DNA of 64,000 bases, taken from assembly GCA_018402765.1 (NCBI GenBank), contig JAGYIE010000001.1:1-64000 (forward strand), written 5' to 3'. The DNA is from Vicingaceae bacterium. Its GTDB lineage: Bacteria; Bacteroidota; Bacteroidia; Flavobacteriales_E; Vicingaceae. Below are positions 27,696 to 37,367 of this stretch, one piece after another. Made by a program: the position numbers and the translations under genes. The first letter of the stretch is position 1. The number at the start of each line of letters is the position of its first letter. A model generated the notes under the pieces. That model saw only the letters and a program-made list of their open reading frames with translations. It was not told the origin of the DNA and did no database searches.

Positions 27696-28754
27696 ATGGA
27701 GATCAAAGTTAGTAAAACCAATAGTAGTAAATTAAAAAGTGTTGATTTCAATAATCTACAGTTTGGTAGAATATTTTCTGATCATATGTTTGTTGCTGAC
27801 TATGAGAATGGGGAGTGGTCGAATTTACAGATTGTTCCATTTTCCGAATTTTCCTTAAGTCCTGCCAGTGCAACGCTGCACTATGGACAAACCATCTTCG
27901 AAGGCTTGAAAGCATTTCGAGATAAAAATCAAGAGGTTGTTTTATTTAGACCTGAGTACAACTGGGAGCGATTTTGTCAATCAGCACATAGAATGTGCAT
28001 GGCTGAAGTTCCAAAAGAAGTATTCATGAATGGGTTGAGAAAGTTATTAGAAATAGATCAAGAATGGGTTCCTAAGCGCGAAGGTTCATCACTGTATATT
28101 CGTCCATATATGTTTGCTGATGAAGAGTTCTTGGGGGTTAAACCTTCTTCAAAATATAAGTTTGTAATCATTACTTCCCCTGCGGCTAGTTATTACAGTG
28201 GTGCGGTTAAAGTAAAGGTTGAGAAAAAGTATGTTAGGGCTGCAGAAGGTGGAGTAGGAATGGCTAAGAATGGGGGTAATTATGCCGCTTCATTATATCC
28301 TGCTAAATTGGCGCAAGATCAAGGATTTCATCAGTTAATATGGACTGATTCTAAAACACATGAATTTATTGAAGAGGCTGGTACAATGAATATTATGGCG
28401 GTGATTAATGATGTATTGTTGACGCCATCAATAGAAAAACAAACAGTACTTAGAGGAAAGACCAGAGATACCATTTTGAAACTTGCTAGAGTTTGGGGAA
28501 TGCCTGTTGAAGAGCGTCCTATTCGCGTTAGTGAAATAAGAGATGCACAACTAAATGGAACGTTGAACGAAGTGTTTGGCGCAGGAACAGCAGCAACAGT
28601 AGCCCCTATTGCCACAATTTCTATTGACGAAGTTTCCTATGAAATACCTCATTTACAAGAAGGGTCATTCTCTCAAAAAGTATCTAAGTATTTAGTAGAT
28701 TTAAGATTGGGGAATGTTGATGATGAGTTCAATTGGATGCAAAAAGCCTTTTAA
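27696..28754 (+). CDS. ilvE: Branched-chain-amino-acid aminotransferase
   Basis: A 352-residue fold type IV PLP enzyme of the long BCAT2 type. LHYGQTIFEGLKAFRD marks the N-terminal domain; the PLP lysine is K191 in MAKNGGNYAASL; FIEEAGTMNIMAVIN and VFGAGTAATVAPI hold the phosphate and carboxylate sites. It moves amino groups between Val/Leu/Ile and 2-oxoglutarate. A TAATTTTG box at 27666-27673 with TTG 17 bases upstream may be its promoter, a slightly short spacing. Confidence 0.95.
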   Translation: MEIKVSKTNSSKLKSVDFNNLQFGRIFSDHMFVADYENGEWSNLQIVPFSEFSLSPASATLHYGQTIFEGLKAFRDKNQEVVLFRPEYNWERFCQSAHRMCMAEVPKEVFMNGLRKLLEIDQEWVPKREGSSLYIRPYMFADEEFLGVKPSSKYKFVIITSPAASYYSGAVKVKVEKKYVRAAEGGVGMAKNGGNYAASLYPAKLAQDQGFHQLIWTDSKTHEFIEEAGTMNIMAVINDVLLTPSIEKQTVLRGKTRDTILKLARVWGMPVEERPIRVSEIRDAQLNGTLNEVFGAGTAATVAPIATISIDEVSYEIPHLQEGSFSQKVSKYLVDLRLGNVDDEFNWMQKAF

Positions 28755-28885
28755 TCCAGCGCGCTTATTTTCGTATACTTTTTTAAAATTAGGTTGTTAA
28801 TAAATGACCTCACCACCTCTTTATAGATGGAATATAAATAGGTATTTTTATGCGCAATCCTATCTAATTTTCAGTAGTAGTATTT

Positions 28886-30742
28886 ATGGCAGAAGAAGTT
28901 CAATATACGGAAGATAATATTCGATCACTAGATTGGAAAGAACACATCCGTATGCGTCCGGGTATGTATATCGGTAAGTTAGGTGACGGTACCGCTTATG
29001 ACGATGGGATATATGTGCTGGTAAAAGAAGTGCTCGATAACTGTATCGATGAATTTGTGATGGGTAATGGAAGAACAATAGAGGTCTCCATTAAAGATAA
29101 GACTGTTAAGATACGTGATTATGGAAGAGGTGTTCCATTAGGTAAAGTTGTCGACGTTGTATCTAAAATAAATACAGGAGGCAAGTACGATTCAAAAGCC
29201 TTTAAAAAGTCTGTGGGACTTAATGGAGTTGGTACTAAAGCAGTAAATGCCTTATCTAGTTATTTTAAAATTGAATCGAATAGGGATGATAAAACAAAGG
29301 TTGCAGAATTTTCTAAAGGAGAACTAACTTTAGATGGCCCTATTGAAGAATCGACGAGAAGAAAAGGGACAAAGGTTGTATTTACCCCTGATGAGGACAT
29401 TTTTGTTGGATATAAATTTAGAATGCAGCATATTGAGCGCATGTTGTGGAACTATGTTTATTTAAATAGAGGTCTTACAATATTATTTAATGGTGAGAAA
29501 TATTTTTCTGAAAAAGGATTATATGACCTACTTGAAAAAAATATGTCTGATGAGCCTTTGTATCCAATTATTCATATACAAGACGAAGATATAGAAGTAG
29601 CTATTACGCATACGAGTTCATACGGAGAAGAATACTACTCATTTGTTAATGGACAGCATACAACTCAAGGAGGTACGCACCAACAGGCATTTAGAGAAGC
29701 ATACGTAAAGACAATAAGAGAGTTTTACCAGAAAGATTACGATGCGGTAGATATACGCTCATCCATTGTAGCAGCTGTAGCAGTTAAAGTAATGGAGCCA
29801 GTTTTTGAGTCGCAAACTAAAACAAAGCTTGGATCAAACGATGTAGGGCCCGATGGACCTACCATGAGAACTTTTGTGAATGACTTTTTAAAAAAGTATC
29901 TCGACAACTTTTTACACAGAAATCCTGAAACCGCAGAACTTCTTCAAAAGAAAATTCTGCAATCTGAGCGAGAGCGAAAAGACCTTGCAGGAATAAAGAA
30001 GCTCGCTAAAAAGCGAGCAAAAGAAGTTAGTTTACACAATAAAAAATTAAGGGATTGTAGATTGCATTTCAATAAGGATAAAGATAGAGCAGATGAGAGT
30101 ACCTTGTTTATTACTGAGGGCGATTCAGCTTCAGGTTCTATAACCAAAGTTAGAGATGTAAATGTACAAGCAGTATTTAGTTTAAAGGGTAAGCCATTAA
30201 ATTGTTATGGTTTAACTAAAAAGATTGTTTACGAAAATGAAGAATTTAACCTTCTTCAAGCAGCATTAAATATAGAAGATGGTTTGGAGAATCTTCGGTA
30301 CAACAAAGTTGTTTTAGCAACTGATGCTGATGTAGATGGTATGCACATTCGGTTGTTGTTGATTACTTTCTTTTTACAATTCTTTCCTGACCTGGTTAAG
30401 AATGGTCATTTATCAGTTTTGTCGACTCCACTTTTTAGAGTTCGTGATAAAAAGACGACCTACTACTGCTATAGTGAAGACGAAAAATTAAAAGCAATAG
30501 AAAAGCTAAAAGGGAGGGCAGAAATTACCCGATTCAAGGGACTAGGAGAGATATCTCCCGATGAGTTCAAAAATTTTATTGGTGAAGAAATGCGTCTTGA
30601 GCCTGTGGTCATAGGTAAAGGGAAAAGTGTAAACGAGCTACTTGAATTTTATATGGGTAAGAATACGCCTCAGCGTCAAGAATTTATAATTGAAAACTTA
30701 AAGATAGAGCAGGATCTTATTGATGATGCTGTTGCAAAATAG
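28886..30742 (+). CDS. parE: DNA topoisomerase IV subunit B (type IIA ATPase subunit)
   Basis: A 618-residue protein. The GHKL ATPase has [35 protein letters not shown] and [14 protein letters not shown]. The TOPRIM domain has [12 protein letters not shown] near residue 413 and the metal-binding DADVDGMHI. The length and the immediately following subunit A with its acidic tail favour ParE over GyrB. It starts the operon parE-parC-rhomboid-aminotransferase and is separated from parC by 12 bp. Confidence 0.9.
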   Translation: MAEEVQYTEDNIRSLDWKEHIRMRPGMYIGKLGDGTAYDDGIYVLVKEVLDNCIDEFVMGNGRTIEVSIKDKTVKIRDYGRGVPLGKVVDVVSKINTGGKYDSKAFKKSVGLNGVGTKAVNALSSYFKIESNRDDKTKVAEFSKGELTLDGPIEESTRRKGTKVVFTPDEDIFVGYKFRMQHIERMLWNYVYLNRGLTILFNGEKYFSEKGLYDLLEKNMSDEPLYPIIHIQDEDIEVAITHTSSYGEEYYSFVNGQHTTQGGTHQQAFREAYVKTIREFYQKDYDAVDIRSSIVAAVAVKVMEPVFESQTKTKLGSNDVGPDGPTMRTFVNDFLKKYLDNFLHRNPETAELLQKKILQSERERKDLAGIKKLAKKRAKEVSLHNKKLRDCRLHFNKDKDRADESTLFITEGDSASGSITKVRDVNVQAVFSLKGKPLNCYGLTKKIVYENEEFNLLQAALNIEDGLENLRYNKVVLATDADVDGMHIRLLLITFFLQFFPDLVKNGHLSVLSTPLFRVRDKKTTYYCYSEDEKLKAIEKLKGRAEITRFKGLGEISPDEFKNFIGEEMRLEPVVIGKGKSVNELLEFYMGKNTPQRQEFIIENLKIEQDLIDDAVAK

Positions 30743-30754
30743 CTTTTATAGAGC

Positions 30755-33499
30755 ATGGAAGAAGAAAAGGAAGAAAATGTCAACTTACCAAACGATGACG
30801 ATAGTTTAGATATAAGTGATAGTTCTGAATTAGGGAATGTTATTAGTGTATCAGGAATGTACAATGAATGGTTTCTAGATTATGCATCTTATGTGATTTT
30901 AGAACGAGCTGTACCCCACGTAAACGATGGATTAAAGCCTGTGCAACGCCGTATTCTTCATTCATTAAAAGAATTGGATGACGGTAGATACCACAAAGTT
31001 GCAAACGTTATCGGAAACACAATGAAGTTTCATCCTCATGGGGATGCTTCTATTGGTGATGCCATGGTCCAAATTGGTCAAAAAGAATTGCTTTTAGACT
31101 GTCAAGGAAACTGGGGTAATATTTTAACAGGTGATAGAGCTGCAGCGCCCCGATATATAGAAGTGCGACTTTCCAAATTTGCATTAGATGTGGTGTTTAA
31201 TGCTAAAACAACCGAGTGGGCTGCTTCATATGATGGTAGAGGAAAAGAACCGGTTACACTACCTGTTAAGTTTCCGTTACTTTTGGCTCAAGGTGTTGAA
31301 GGAATTGCTGTTGGTTTAGCTTGTAAAATGTTGCCTCACAACTTTAACGAATTAATAGATTCTTCAATCGCTATTTTGAAGAACAAGCCATTTACATTAT
31401 ATCCTGATTTTATAACCGGAGGAACTGCAGATTTTAGCAATTACAATGACGGAATTAGGGGTGGTAAAGTTCGCGTAAGAGCCAAGATTAGCCAATTGGA
31501 CAAAAAAACTTTAGTAGTAACAGAACTTCCTTTTGGGTCAAATACTTCTAGCTTAATTGAATCCATTATCAAAGCAAACGATAAAGGAAAGATTAAGGTC
31601 AAAAGTATTGAGGATAATACCTCTGAAAATGTGGAGATAAACATCCATCTACCAACCGGAGTTTCTCCTGATAAAATGATTGATGCGCTATATGCTTTTA
31701 CAGATTGTGAGTTGTCCATTTCTCCTAACAGTGGCGTAATAGATAATAACAAACCAAAGTTTTTAGGAGTAACTGAAATTCTTAGAATATCCACTTTTCA
31801 GACGAAAGATCTGCTTCAAATGGAGTTAGAGATTAGAAAAGGTGAGCTTCAAGAACAATGGCACTTTTCTTCTTTAGAAAAGATTTTTATTGAAAATAGG
31901 ATTTATCGTGACATTGAAGAGGAAGAAACACTTGAAGGTATATTCAAAGCAGTACACGATGGGTTAGCTCCTTACACAAAGCATTTACTGCGTGAAGTAA
32001 CAGATGATGATGTTAATCGATTACTAGAAATTCGAATTAAGCGAATTTCTAAGTTTGATAGTTTTAAGGCAGACGAACTAATAAAGCGAATTGAAGAAGA
32101 GATTGAAGAGATAAATCATCATTTAGATCATTTAGTTGATTATACAATTGCCTATTTTAAAAGAATAAAAGATAAATACGGAAAAGGCAGAGAGCGTAAA
32201 ACAGAAATTAAGTCGTTTGAAACTATTGACGCCACTAAAGTAGCCGTAGCAAATACAAAATTATATGTTCAGCGTCAAGAAGGGTTTATTGGCCATGGTT
32301 TAAAGAGAACTGATGCTGAGTTCGTGGCTGATTGCTCTGATATTGATGATGTCATTGTCTTTAGAGAAGATGGTATTATGATTGTTTCCAAAATCTCATC
32401 TAAAACTTTCGTTGGCAAAAACATTATTCACGTCGATGTTTGGAAGAAAGGTGATAAACGAACCATTTATAACCTAATTTATCAAGATGGCGTTTCTGGT
32501 GCTGCTATGATGAAAAGGTTTGCTGTGACTTCCATTACTAGAGATAAAGAATACGACTTGACAGCGGGGAATCCGAAGTCAAAAGTACTTTATTTTTCAG
32601 CAAACCCGAATGGAGAGGCAGAGGTTGTAAATATTACTTTACGTCCACGTCCTAAGTTAAAGAAATTAAAGTTTGACCTTGATTTTTCTGAACTAGCGAT
32701 TAAAGGTAGATCAGCCAAAGGAAACACGGTTACTAAAAATATAGTGGCTAAAGTTAAATTGAAGGAAGAGGGAGTATCTACTTTAGGTGCAAGGAAAATT
32801 TGGTTTGATGATTCTGTGCAACGATTAAATACAGAAGGTAGAGGAGAATTGTTGGGTGAGTTTAAGGCAGAGGATAAGATTCTGACCATTATGCAGTCAG
32901 GTCAATTAAGACTTGTGTCTTTTAATGTCTCTAATCATTTTGATGACGATCTTATACTCATTGAAAAGTGGAATCCTAAGAAGCCAATTGCTGCCGTTTA
33001 CTTCGACGGAGAAAAACAAGACTATTACGTGAAACGTTTTTTAGTTGAAGATTCGGATAAAAAACAGTATTTTATTACTGAACACAAAGACAGTCGCTTA
33101 GAAATTGTCACTGCTGCAAAAATTCCTGCTGTTGAGCTTATATTTAGAAAGGAAAAAGACAAAGAGCCTCGAGAAAATGAGTTAATCAATTTAAATGAAT
33201 TTATTTCTGTTAAGGGGTTCAAGGCTCTTGGCAATAAATTAACACCATATACTATTAATTCTGTTGATATAGTTTCAGAGGAAGAGGCGAAAGAACGGCT
33301 AGGAATTGCAGATGAATTAGAGGAGGAAGAAATTGAAATTAATGAGGAAGTTTCAATTGTTGAAATTGTTGAAAACGAAAGTTCTACACCTGAGATTACG
33401 GAAGAAACTCTTCATCAAAAGGAACAGAATCGACCGCCAAAAAAAGGTCCAATTATAGACATCAATGGTGATGAAGATAACCAAATAAGCTTGTTTTAA
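30755..33499 (+). CDS. parC: DNA topoisomerase IV subunit A
   Basis: A 914-residue protein. DYASYVILERAVPHVNDGLK and PVQRRILHSLKEL begin the breakage-reunion domain; the catalytic tyrosine is Y134 in APRYIEVRLS; HPHGDASIGDAM carries the quinolone-region positions. The C-terminal beta-pinwheel region is divergent and lacks a clear GyrA box, as expected for ParC. A glutamate-rich tail of about 70 residues is added, ending in PKKGPIIDINGDEDNQISLF. It decatenates and relaxes DNA together with the preceding ParE. Its TAA overlaps the next ATG. Confidence 0.92.
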   Translation: MEEEKEENVNLPNDDDSLDISDSSELGNVISVSGMYNEWFLDYASYVILERAVPHVNDGLKPVQRRILHSLKELDDGRYHKVANVIGNTMKFHPHGDASIGDAMVQIGQKELLLDCQGNWGNILTGDRAAAPRYIEVRLSKFALDVVFNAKTTEWAASYDGRGKEPVTLPVKFPLLLAQGVEGIAVGLACKMLPHNFNELIDSSIAILKNKPFTLYPDFITGGTADFSNYNDGIRGGKVRVRAKISQLDKKTLVVTELPFGSNTSSLIESIIKANDKGKIKVKSIEDNTSENVEINIHLPTGVSPDKMIDALYAFTDCELSISPNSGVIDNNKPKFLGVTEILRISTFQTKDLLQMELEIRKGELQEQWHFSSLEKIFIENRIYRDIEEEETLEGIFKAVHDGLAPYTKHLLREVTDDDVNRLLEIRIKRISKFDSFKADELIKRIEEEIEEINHHLDHLVDYTIAYFKRIKDKYGKGRERKTEIKSFETIDATKVAVANTKLYVQRQEGFIGHGLKRTDAEFVADCSDIDDVIVFREDGIMIVSKISSKTFVGKNIIHVDVWKKGDKRTIYNLIYQDGVSGAAMMKRFAVTSITRDKEYDLTAGNPKSKVLYFSANPNGEAEVVNITLRPRPKLKKLKFDLDFSELAIKGRSAKGNTVTKNIVAKVKLKEEGVSTLGARKIWFDDSVQRLNTEGRGELLGEFKAEDKILTIMQSGQLRLVSFNVSNHFDDDLILIEKWNPKKPIAAVYFDGEKQDYYVKRFLVEDSDKKQYFITEHKDSRLEIVTAAKIPAVELIFRKEKDKEPRENELINLNEFISVKGFKALGNKLTPYTINSVDIVSEEEAKERLGIADELEEEEIEINEEVSIVEIVENESSTPEITEETLHQKEQNRPPKKGPIIDINGDEDNQISLF

Positions 33500-34116
33500 T
33501 GAGTATTACGCTTATAATAATAGCGATAACAATTAGCATCTCAGCTATAGCTTTTAAAAACAGGGATTTGTTTCTAAAGTTTGAGTTTACGCCCTATTTG
33601 GTGTTTTCTAACAATGAATTTTATCGCTTTTTATCTCATGCATTGTTGCATGCAGATTGGATGCACTTATTAATTAATATGCTCGTTCTTTGGTTCTTCG
33701 GAGAAGTAACAGAGCGTTATTTTGAATATTACTTGGGCGTTAAAGGAGTACTATATTTTGTTCTATTATATATAGGAGGAGTCGTTTTTGCCACATTGCC
33801 TACTTATAAAAAACACAAGGAAGATTATAGTTATCATAGCGTAGGAGCATCCGGAGCAGTGAGTGCAGTTGTTATGAGCAGCGTAATTTTTAATCCGTTA
33901 AATGATATTTGTCTATATGGAATTATCTGTTTTCCTGGAATTTTATGGGCAGTTATTTATTTAATTTACTCCTACCGAATGTCTAAGGGCTCCAATGACA
34001 ATATCAATCATGATGCACATTTCTGGGGAGCCGTATTTGGAATTGTCTTTACTATTGGAGCTGTACCTTCTTCTTTCTTAAAGTTTATTAATCAGGTATT
34101 AAGCGTTTTTATTTAA
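33499..34116 (+). CDS. Rhomboid-family intramembrane serine protease
   Basis: A 205-residue membrane protein with six predicted segments. Hallmarks are H51-x4-H56-x3-N60 (HADWMHLLIN), the catalytic serine S118 in GASGAVSA, and the catalytic histidine H174 in HDAHFWGAVFG. The active site is complete. Rhomboids cut membrane segments of other proteins; the substrate is unknown. It overlaps the parC stop codon by one base. Confidence 0.92.
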   Translation: MSITLIIIAITISISAIAFKNRDLFLKFEFTPYLVFSNNEFYRFLSHALLHADWMHLLINMLVLWFFGEVTERYFEYYLGVKGVLYFVLLYIGGVVFATLPTYKKHKEDYSYHSVGASGAVSAVVMSSVIFNPLNDICLYGIICFPGILWAVIYLIYSYRMSKGSNDNINHDAHFWGAVFGIVFTIGAVPSSFLKFINQVLSVFI

Positions 34117-34117
34117 T

Positions 34118-34948
34118 ATGTACGCTTTACTTGACAATAATGTAGTTGCTGATGATAAGCTCAACCTTCTTAAGAATAGGGGGTTTAAATATGGGGATGG
34201 TTGTTTTGAAACCATACGTGTTATTAATGGGAGCATCGTTAATGCCGAGTTGCACTATGAACGATTATTAAAAACGGTTCAAGTTTTAAAAATTAACTTT
34301 GGTCAATTGAAATTTTCTTCATTCAAAGAAGAGTTAGATAAACTTATTTCTATGAATGAAATGCTAAATGGTGCAAGAATCAGGTATACTGTTTTTAGAG
34401 ATGGGGATGGATTTTATACACCCGATAGCAATGATGCAAGGCGATTAATTGAAATTAGTCCATTAATTGAATCTGGCTACCGACTTAATGAAAAAGGATT
34501 AAGATGCGGTATTTGCAGCGATCTTAAATTAAATTATCATACTTATTCAGCTTATAAAACACTAAATGCTTTACCTTATGTAATGGCATCGATTTACAAG
34601 AAAGAGTCAAATTATGATAATCTAATCTTATTGAATAGCGAAGATCGGATAGTAGAGCTTTGTAATTCAAATATATTTCTAATTAAAGGCAAAACAATTT
34701 ATACACCCCCATTGTCTGAAGGATGCATAGATGGAGTATTTCGTAAATTTTTAATTAAATTCTTACCTTCTATTGGATATAAAGTTGTCTTAGATCCAAT
34801 TCATATCAATGCAGTGAATTCTGCTGATGAAATTTTTACTACCAATTCTATATCTGGAATACAATGGATTGGTGCTATTGATAAAAAGCGGTTCTTAAAT
34901 AGCGCAACTCAACAAATTTTTTCAAAACTTATCTTAACTATTTTCTAG
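34118..34948 (+). CDS. Class IV aminotransferase / aminodeoxychorismate lyase-like
   Basis: A 276-residue PLP fold type IV protein. GFKYGDGCFETIRVINGSIV is typical of the N-terminal domain; YHTYSAYKTLNALPYVMASI contains the likely PLP lysine (SAYKTLNAL); IVELCNSNIFLIKGKTIYTP and LSEGCIDGVFR are the later family motifs. PabC (folate synthesis) is the closest recognised role, but D-amino-acid or branched-chain aminotransferases share the fold. One base separates it from the rhomboid gene; it ends the parE operon. Confidence 0.82.
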   Translation: MYALLDNNVVADDKLNLLKNRGFKYGDGCFETIRVINGSIVNAELHYERLLKTVQVLKINFGQLKFSSFKEELDKLISMNEMLNGARIRYTVFRDGDGFYTPDSNDARRLIEISPLIESGYRLNEKGLRCGICSDLKLNYHTYSAYKTLNALPYVMASIYKKESNYDNLILLNSEDRIVELCNSNIFLIKGKTIYTPPLSEGCIDGVFRKFLIKFLPSIGYKVVLDPIHINAVNSADEIFTTNSISGIQWIGAIDKKRFLNSATQQIFSKLILTIF

Positions 34949-35200
34949 AATGATTTATTTATTTAAGCAGTAAATAAATGAAGCCAAAAAAGTTAACGAT
35001 CCTATTTTGATAATAGCAACTATTGTAATAATAACTTTTTTACAGTAAAAGACTTAATTAGACAACAATAATATTACCCTTTTCAAAAATCAATATAAAA
35101 ACTACTAATGAAATGTCAACTTTCAATTTTGGAAATTCCGAAATTGTAATTTTAAACTGTACTATTTTTGGGGGAGCTTACACCTACATTAGCCGAACTG
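34949..35200. other. AT-rich intergenic stretch, nothing recognised
   Basis: About 250 bp of AT-rich sequence after the aminotransferase gene with stops in all frames and no hairpin of note. It runs into degenerate repeat copy A. Confidence 0.5.
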
Positions 35201-35444
35201 CATTTTCGGGATCAATTAATTCATCTAATGAAGCAACAATAAGTGGAATCTGAGATTTATCTTATCCAACAATAAACTGTCTAAACCATTTATCTAATAG
35301 AAGGTTAAAATTTCAAAAACCAATTATTTAAACTCATAAAAAGAATGTAATTTATAAATACCCCAATCCTTAATTATTAGTGGTTATAGGAGGCTTTTTA
35401 GACAGTTTGACCGTTTGAGGATTTGCTATGGGAGAGTTTTTACC
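35201..35444. repeat. Degenerate direct repeat, copy A
   Basis: This stretch aligns with 36588-36833 in the same orientation. Shared blocks include GATCAATT/AATCAATT, AAGCAACAATAAGTGGAAT/AAGCAACAAAAAGTCGAAT, CAACAATAAACT/CAATAATAAACT, CAATTATTTAAACT/TAATTATTTAAACT and GAGAGTTTTTACC/GGCGATTTTTACC. On the minus strand, 35184-35249 encodes a short open stretch IPLIVASLDELIDPEN that looks like the start of an IS1182-type transposase; this is only a hint. The two copies bracket the tiny-membrane-protein operon. Confidence 0.6.
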
Positions 35445-35530
35445 TTAAAGCTTATCCTAATCACGAAACCCTAACTAGTGAAAATGTGTTTTTATGCGTT
35501 CGTGCAACTTTACCCAGCAGTCTGAAATTT

Positions 35531-35875
35531 TTATTGATTAAAGGCTAAATAATATATGTAGGAATTTAAAATCATATAAAAAATTGCTGGTAAGGAAACC
35601 AAAAAACTATCTTTTGATTTAATTCTTGTTACTAATCCAAGTAACATTAAAACTGCAAGACCTCCAGCCGATAATAATAATATAGGTGTAAAATACAACC
35701 CTACCAATAATCCAAAAGCTCCAAGTATTTCTAAAATAATAACAAATACACCAAACTTCTTCAACTTAAATCTTTCAAATTCAGTTTTCATATGAGATGA
35801 AGTAAAATAAGAAATAGAATATCCCATAAAAGACAAGCTTGAAAATAAAACACAGGAAAGTAAAATATAATTCAT
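35531..35875 (-). CDS. DoxX-like membrane protein (second of a pair)
   Basis: A 114-residue protein from the ATG at 35875 (MNYILLSCVLF); a longer frame starts inside the preceding gene and is unlikely. There are four membrane segments. FERFKLKKFGVFVIILEILG followed by AFGLLVGLYFTPILLLSAGG and VTRIKSKDSFLVSLPAIFYM is the DoxX-like pattern. Function in this group is unknown. It starts 2 bases after the previous gene's stop codon and is the last gene of a four-gene operon. Confidence 0.78.
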   Translation of the reverse strand: MNYILLSCVLFSSLSFMGYSISYFTSSHMKTEFERFKLKKFGVFVIILEILGAFGLLVGLYFTPILLLSAGGLAVLMLLGLVTRIKSKDSFLVSLPAIFYMILNSYIYYLAFNQ

Positions 35876-35877
35876 GT

Positions 35878-36222
35878 TCAAATTATCTCCATTGAAACTA
35901 ATGCAATGAAGGCACATAAAATCAATAAAATCAAAGATGGCAAATGCTTAATGAAGGGATTTTTTATTTTGAAATGGTAATATTGAGCTACTAACATAAA
36001 CAATCCCATTAGAATTGAAGGAATTAAAATTAATGGAGGATACCAAATACCAACTATTAATAAAGTGGCTAAAGAAATTTTAGAAGCTCCAACAAAGGTT
36101 CGGGTTAAATTGCTCAATTCGAAATCTTTAAATTCTTTTATGATTACTTCATATCGAAAAACCCAAACATAGGCAACTGATATTGTAATGATAAGTTGTG
36201 ATGCAATTACAAGATTTGTCAT
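35878..36222 (-). CDS. DoxX-like membrane protein (first of a pair)
   Basis: A 114-residue, four-segment membrane protein. FRYEVIIKEFKDFELSNLTR, FVGASKISLATLLIVGIWYP and FHFKIKNPFIKHLPSLILL follow the same DoxX-like plan as the next gene, suggesting an old duplication or a heterodimer. It lies 17 bases after a 38-codon gene and 2 bases before its partner. Confidence 0.78.
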   Translation of the reverse strand: MTNLVIASQLIITISVAYVWVFRYEVIIKEFKDFELSNLTRTFVGASKISLATLLIVGIWYPPLILIPSILMGLFMLVAQYYHFKIKNPFIKHLPSLILLILCAFIALVSMEII

Positions 36223-36239
36223 TTATTATGAATTTAGTT

Positions 36240-36356
36240 TTACTTTTTGTCTTTTTGTTTCTTTTTAAATTTCCAACCATCAGTTATAGCGTAACTAAAG
36301 CCTAGACCAAATAATAAGGTTATGAATCCTGCGAAATAGGGTATAAATTCAATCAT
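36240..36356 (-). CDS. 38-residue single-pass membrane protein
   Basis: A short gene on the minus strand: ATG at 36356, TAA at 36240-36242. The product starts MIEFIPYFAGFITLLFGLGF, continues SYAITDGWKF and ends in a lysine-rich tail (KKKQKDKK). One hydrophobic segment with a basic C-terminus fits an inner-membrane small subunit; the shape recalls CcoQ-like proteins but no homology is claimed. Its start overlaps the end of the upstream gene by 8 bases and its stop is 17 bases before the DoxX-like pair, which supports it being real. Confidence 0.6.
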   Translation of the reverse strand: MIEFIPYFAGFITLLFGLGFSYAITDGWKFKKKQKDKK

Positions 36357-36534
36357 TACTTTTCTTATTTATTATTTTTAAGTACATTCCAAAGCAAAGT
36401 ATTGAAGGAACCCAAAGACCAATAAAAATTGCTTGGTCTGAGTTTCCATTAAAGAACAAGATTTCAGAATATATAAGAGAAAGCATTGCAGCTACAAATA
36501 GCAGTTTGTCAGTTAAAGTGAATTTTTTGAACAT
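36349..36534 (-). CDS. 61-residue two-pass membrane protein
   Basis: From the ATG at 36534 (MFKKFTLTDKLLFVAAMLSL) the product has two hydrophobic segments and a basic end (IINKKSND). A longer frame to 36603 runs into AT-rich repeat sequence and is unlikely. The family is not recognised. It is the first gene of a four-gene operon of tiny membrane proteins that reads leftwards to 35531. Confidence 0.6.
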   Translation of the reverse strand: MFKKFTLTDKLLFVAAMLSLIYSEILFFNGNSDQAIFIGLWVPSILCFGMYLKIINKKSND

Positions 36535-36587
36535 ATTATTTTTTAATTTATATTCAAAGATAATGATATGCTTCTTACAAATAGTCC

Positions 36588-36833
36588 TATTTGGCGAAAT
36601 CAATTCTCTTAACCATTAGTTTCTTCAAATAAAGCAACAAAAAGTCGAATTTTAGACCTCCTCTATTCAATAATAAACTTATTAAAACATTGTCTAACAA
36701 TATTTTATAGTTAATTATTTAAACTAAAAATTATTAAAAGTAACTAACAACTTACTCGTTAATCATTCTTGTTTGTTGGTGGTTTTTATGCAGGTTTACA
36801 GTTTGTGTAAAAGAAAAGGTGGCGATTTTTACC
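36588..36833. repeat. Degenerate direct repeat, copy B
   Basis: Second copy of the repeat at 35201-35444, same orientation, about 1.39 kb away. It overlaps the region just upstream of the tiny-membrane-protein operon. Both copies carry many small differences, so they are old. Confidence 0.6.
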
Positions 36834-36957
36834 ACAAGTGTAGATACGGAGAACCAAACTTTGATTAAGCAAAAATGTGCCTTTGAATAATAGAACTTAT
36901 ACAAAATCACACGTTTACATTTTTTCTATACTCCATTATTTTATTCTTTTTTACTAT
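36834..36957. other. Intergenic sequence between repeat B and the MITE
   Basis: About 120 bp, AT-rich, no open frame or structure recognised. Confidence 0.4.
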
Positions 36958-37353
36958 TTTCCGACAAAGAATAAATGTATGTCGAATTAAAATAAATATT
37001 TCTACATATATAACAGATAATCAATATAATATATATTAAAAAGTCTATTTATTAATATTAAATACGGTTTTAATTGTTTTGATTGAAATTTTTAATTTTT
37101 TATCTGCCAAAAAAAACTTAACCGAAGGTTCACGAACACCCAAAAGAAAACAAGTCGTTAGCTAGACAAAAAAAAGAGTTTCCTGTCAATTTTTGTTCCC
37201 TCCAAATTGTTTAAATCCTAAGTTCATCAGGGTGAATTCCAATCACAGATTAGTGCCTCTATGCTTCTCTAAGGATTTATTTTCCCAAAACAAGAATTTA
37301 AGGGACGACATCAAAATTCATAATTGTCTTCAATTTGAAATTCTAATCGGACA
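36958..37353 (+). mobile_element. MITE-like element, copy 1 (decayed)
   Basis: A 396-bp non-coding element that aligns, inverted, with 58341-58791. The right end is ATCGGACA (37346-37353); the left end TTTCCGAC (36958-36965) matches TGTCCGAT at 6 of 8 bases. Shared internal blocks include TCGAATTAAAATAAATATTT, CGCCAAAAAAA/TGCCAAAAAAA, ACCGAAGGTT, AAAAGAAAACAAGTCGT, CCTCCAAATT, AAATCCTAAGTTCA, TTCCAATCACAGATT and TTCAATTTGAAATT. It lacks about 54 bp present in copy 2. No protein is encoded. Confidence 0.75.
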
Positions 37354-37367
37354 ATAAAGATTCTTTT

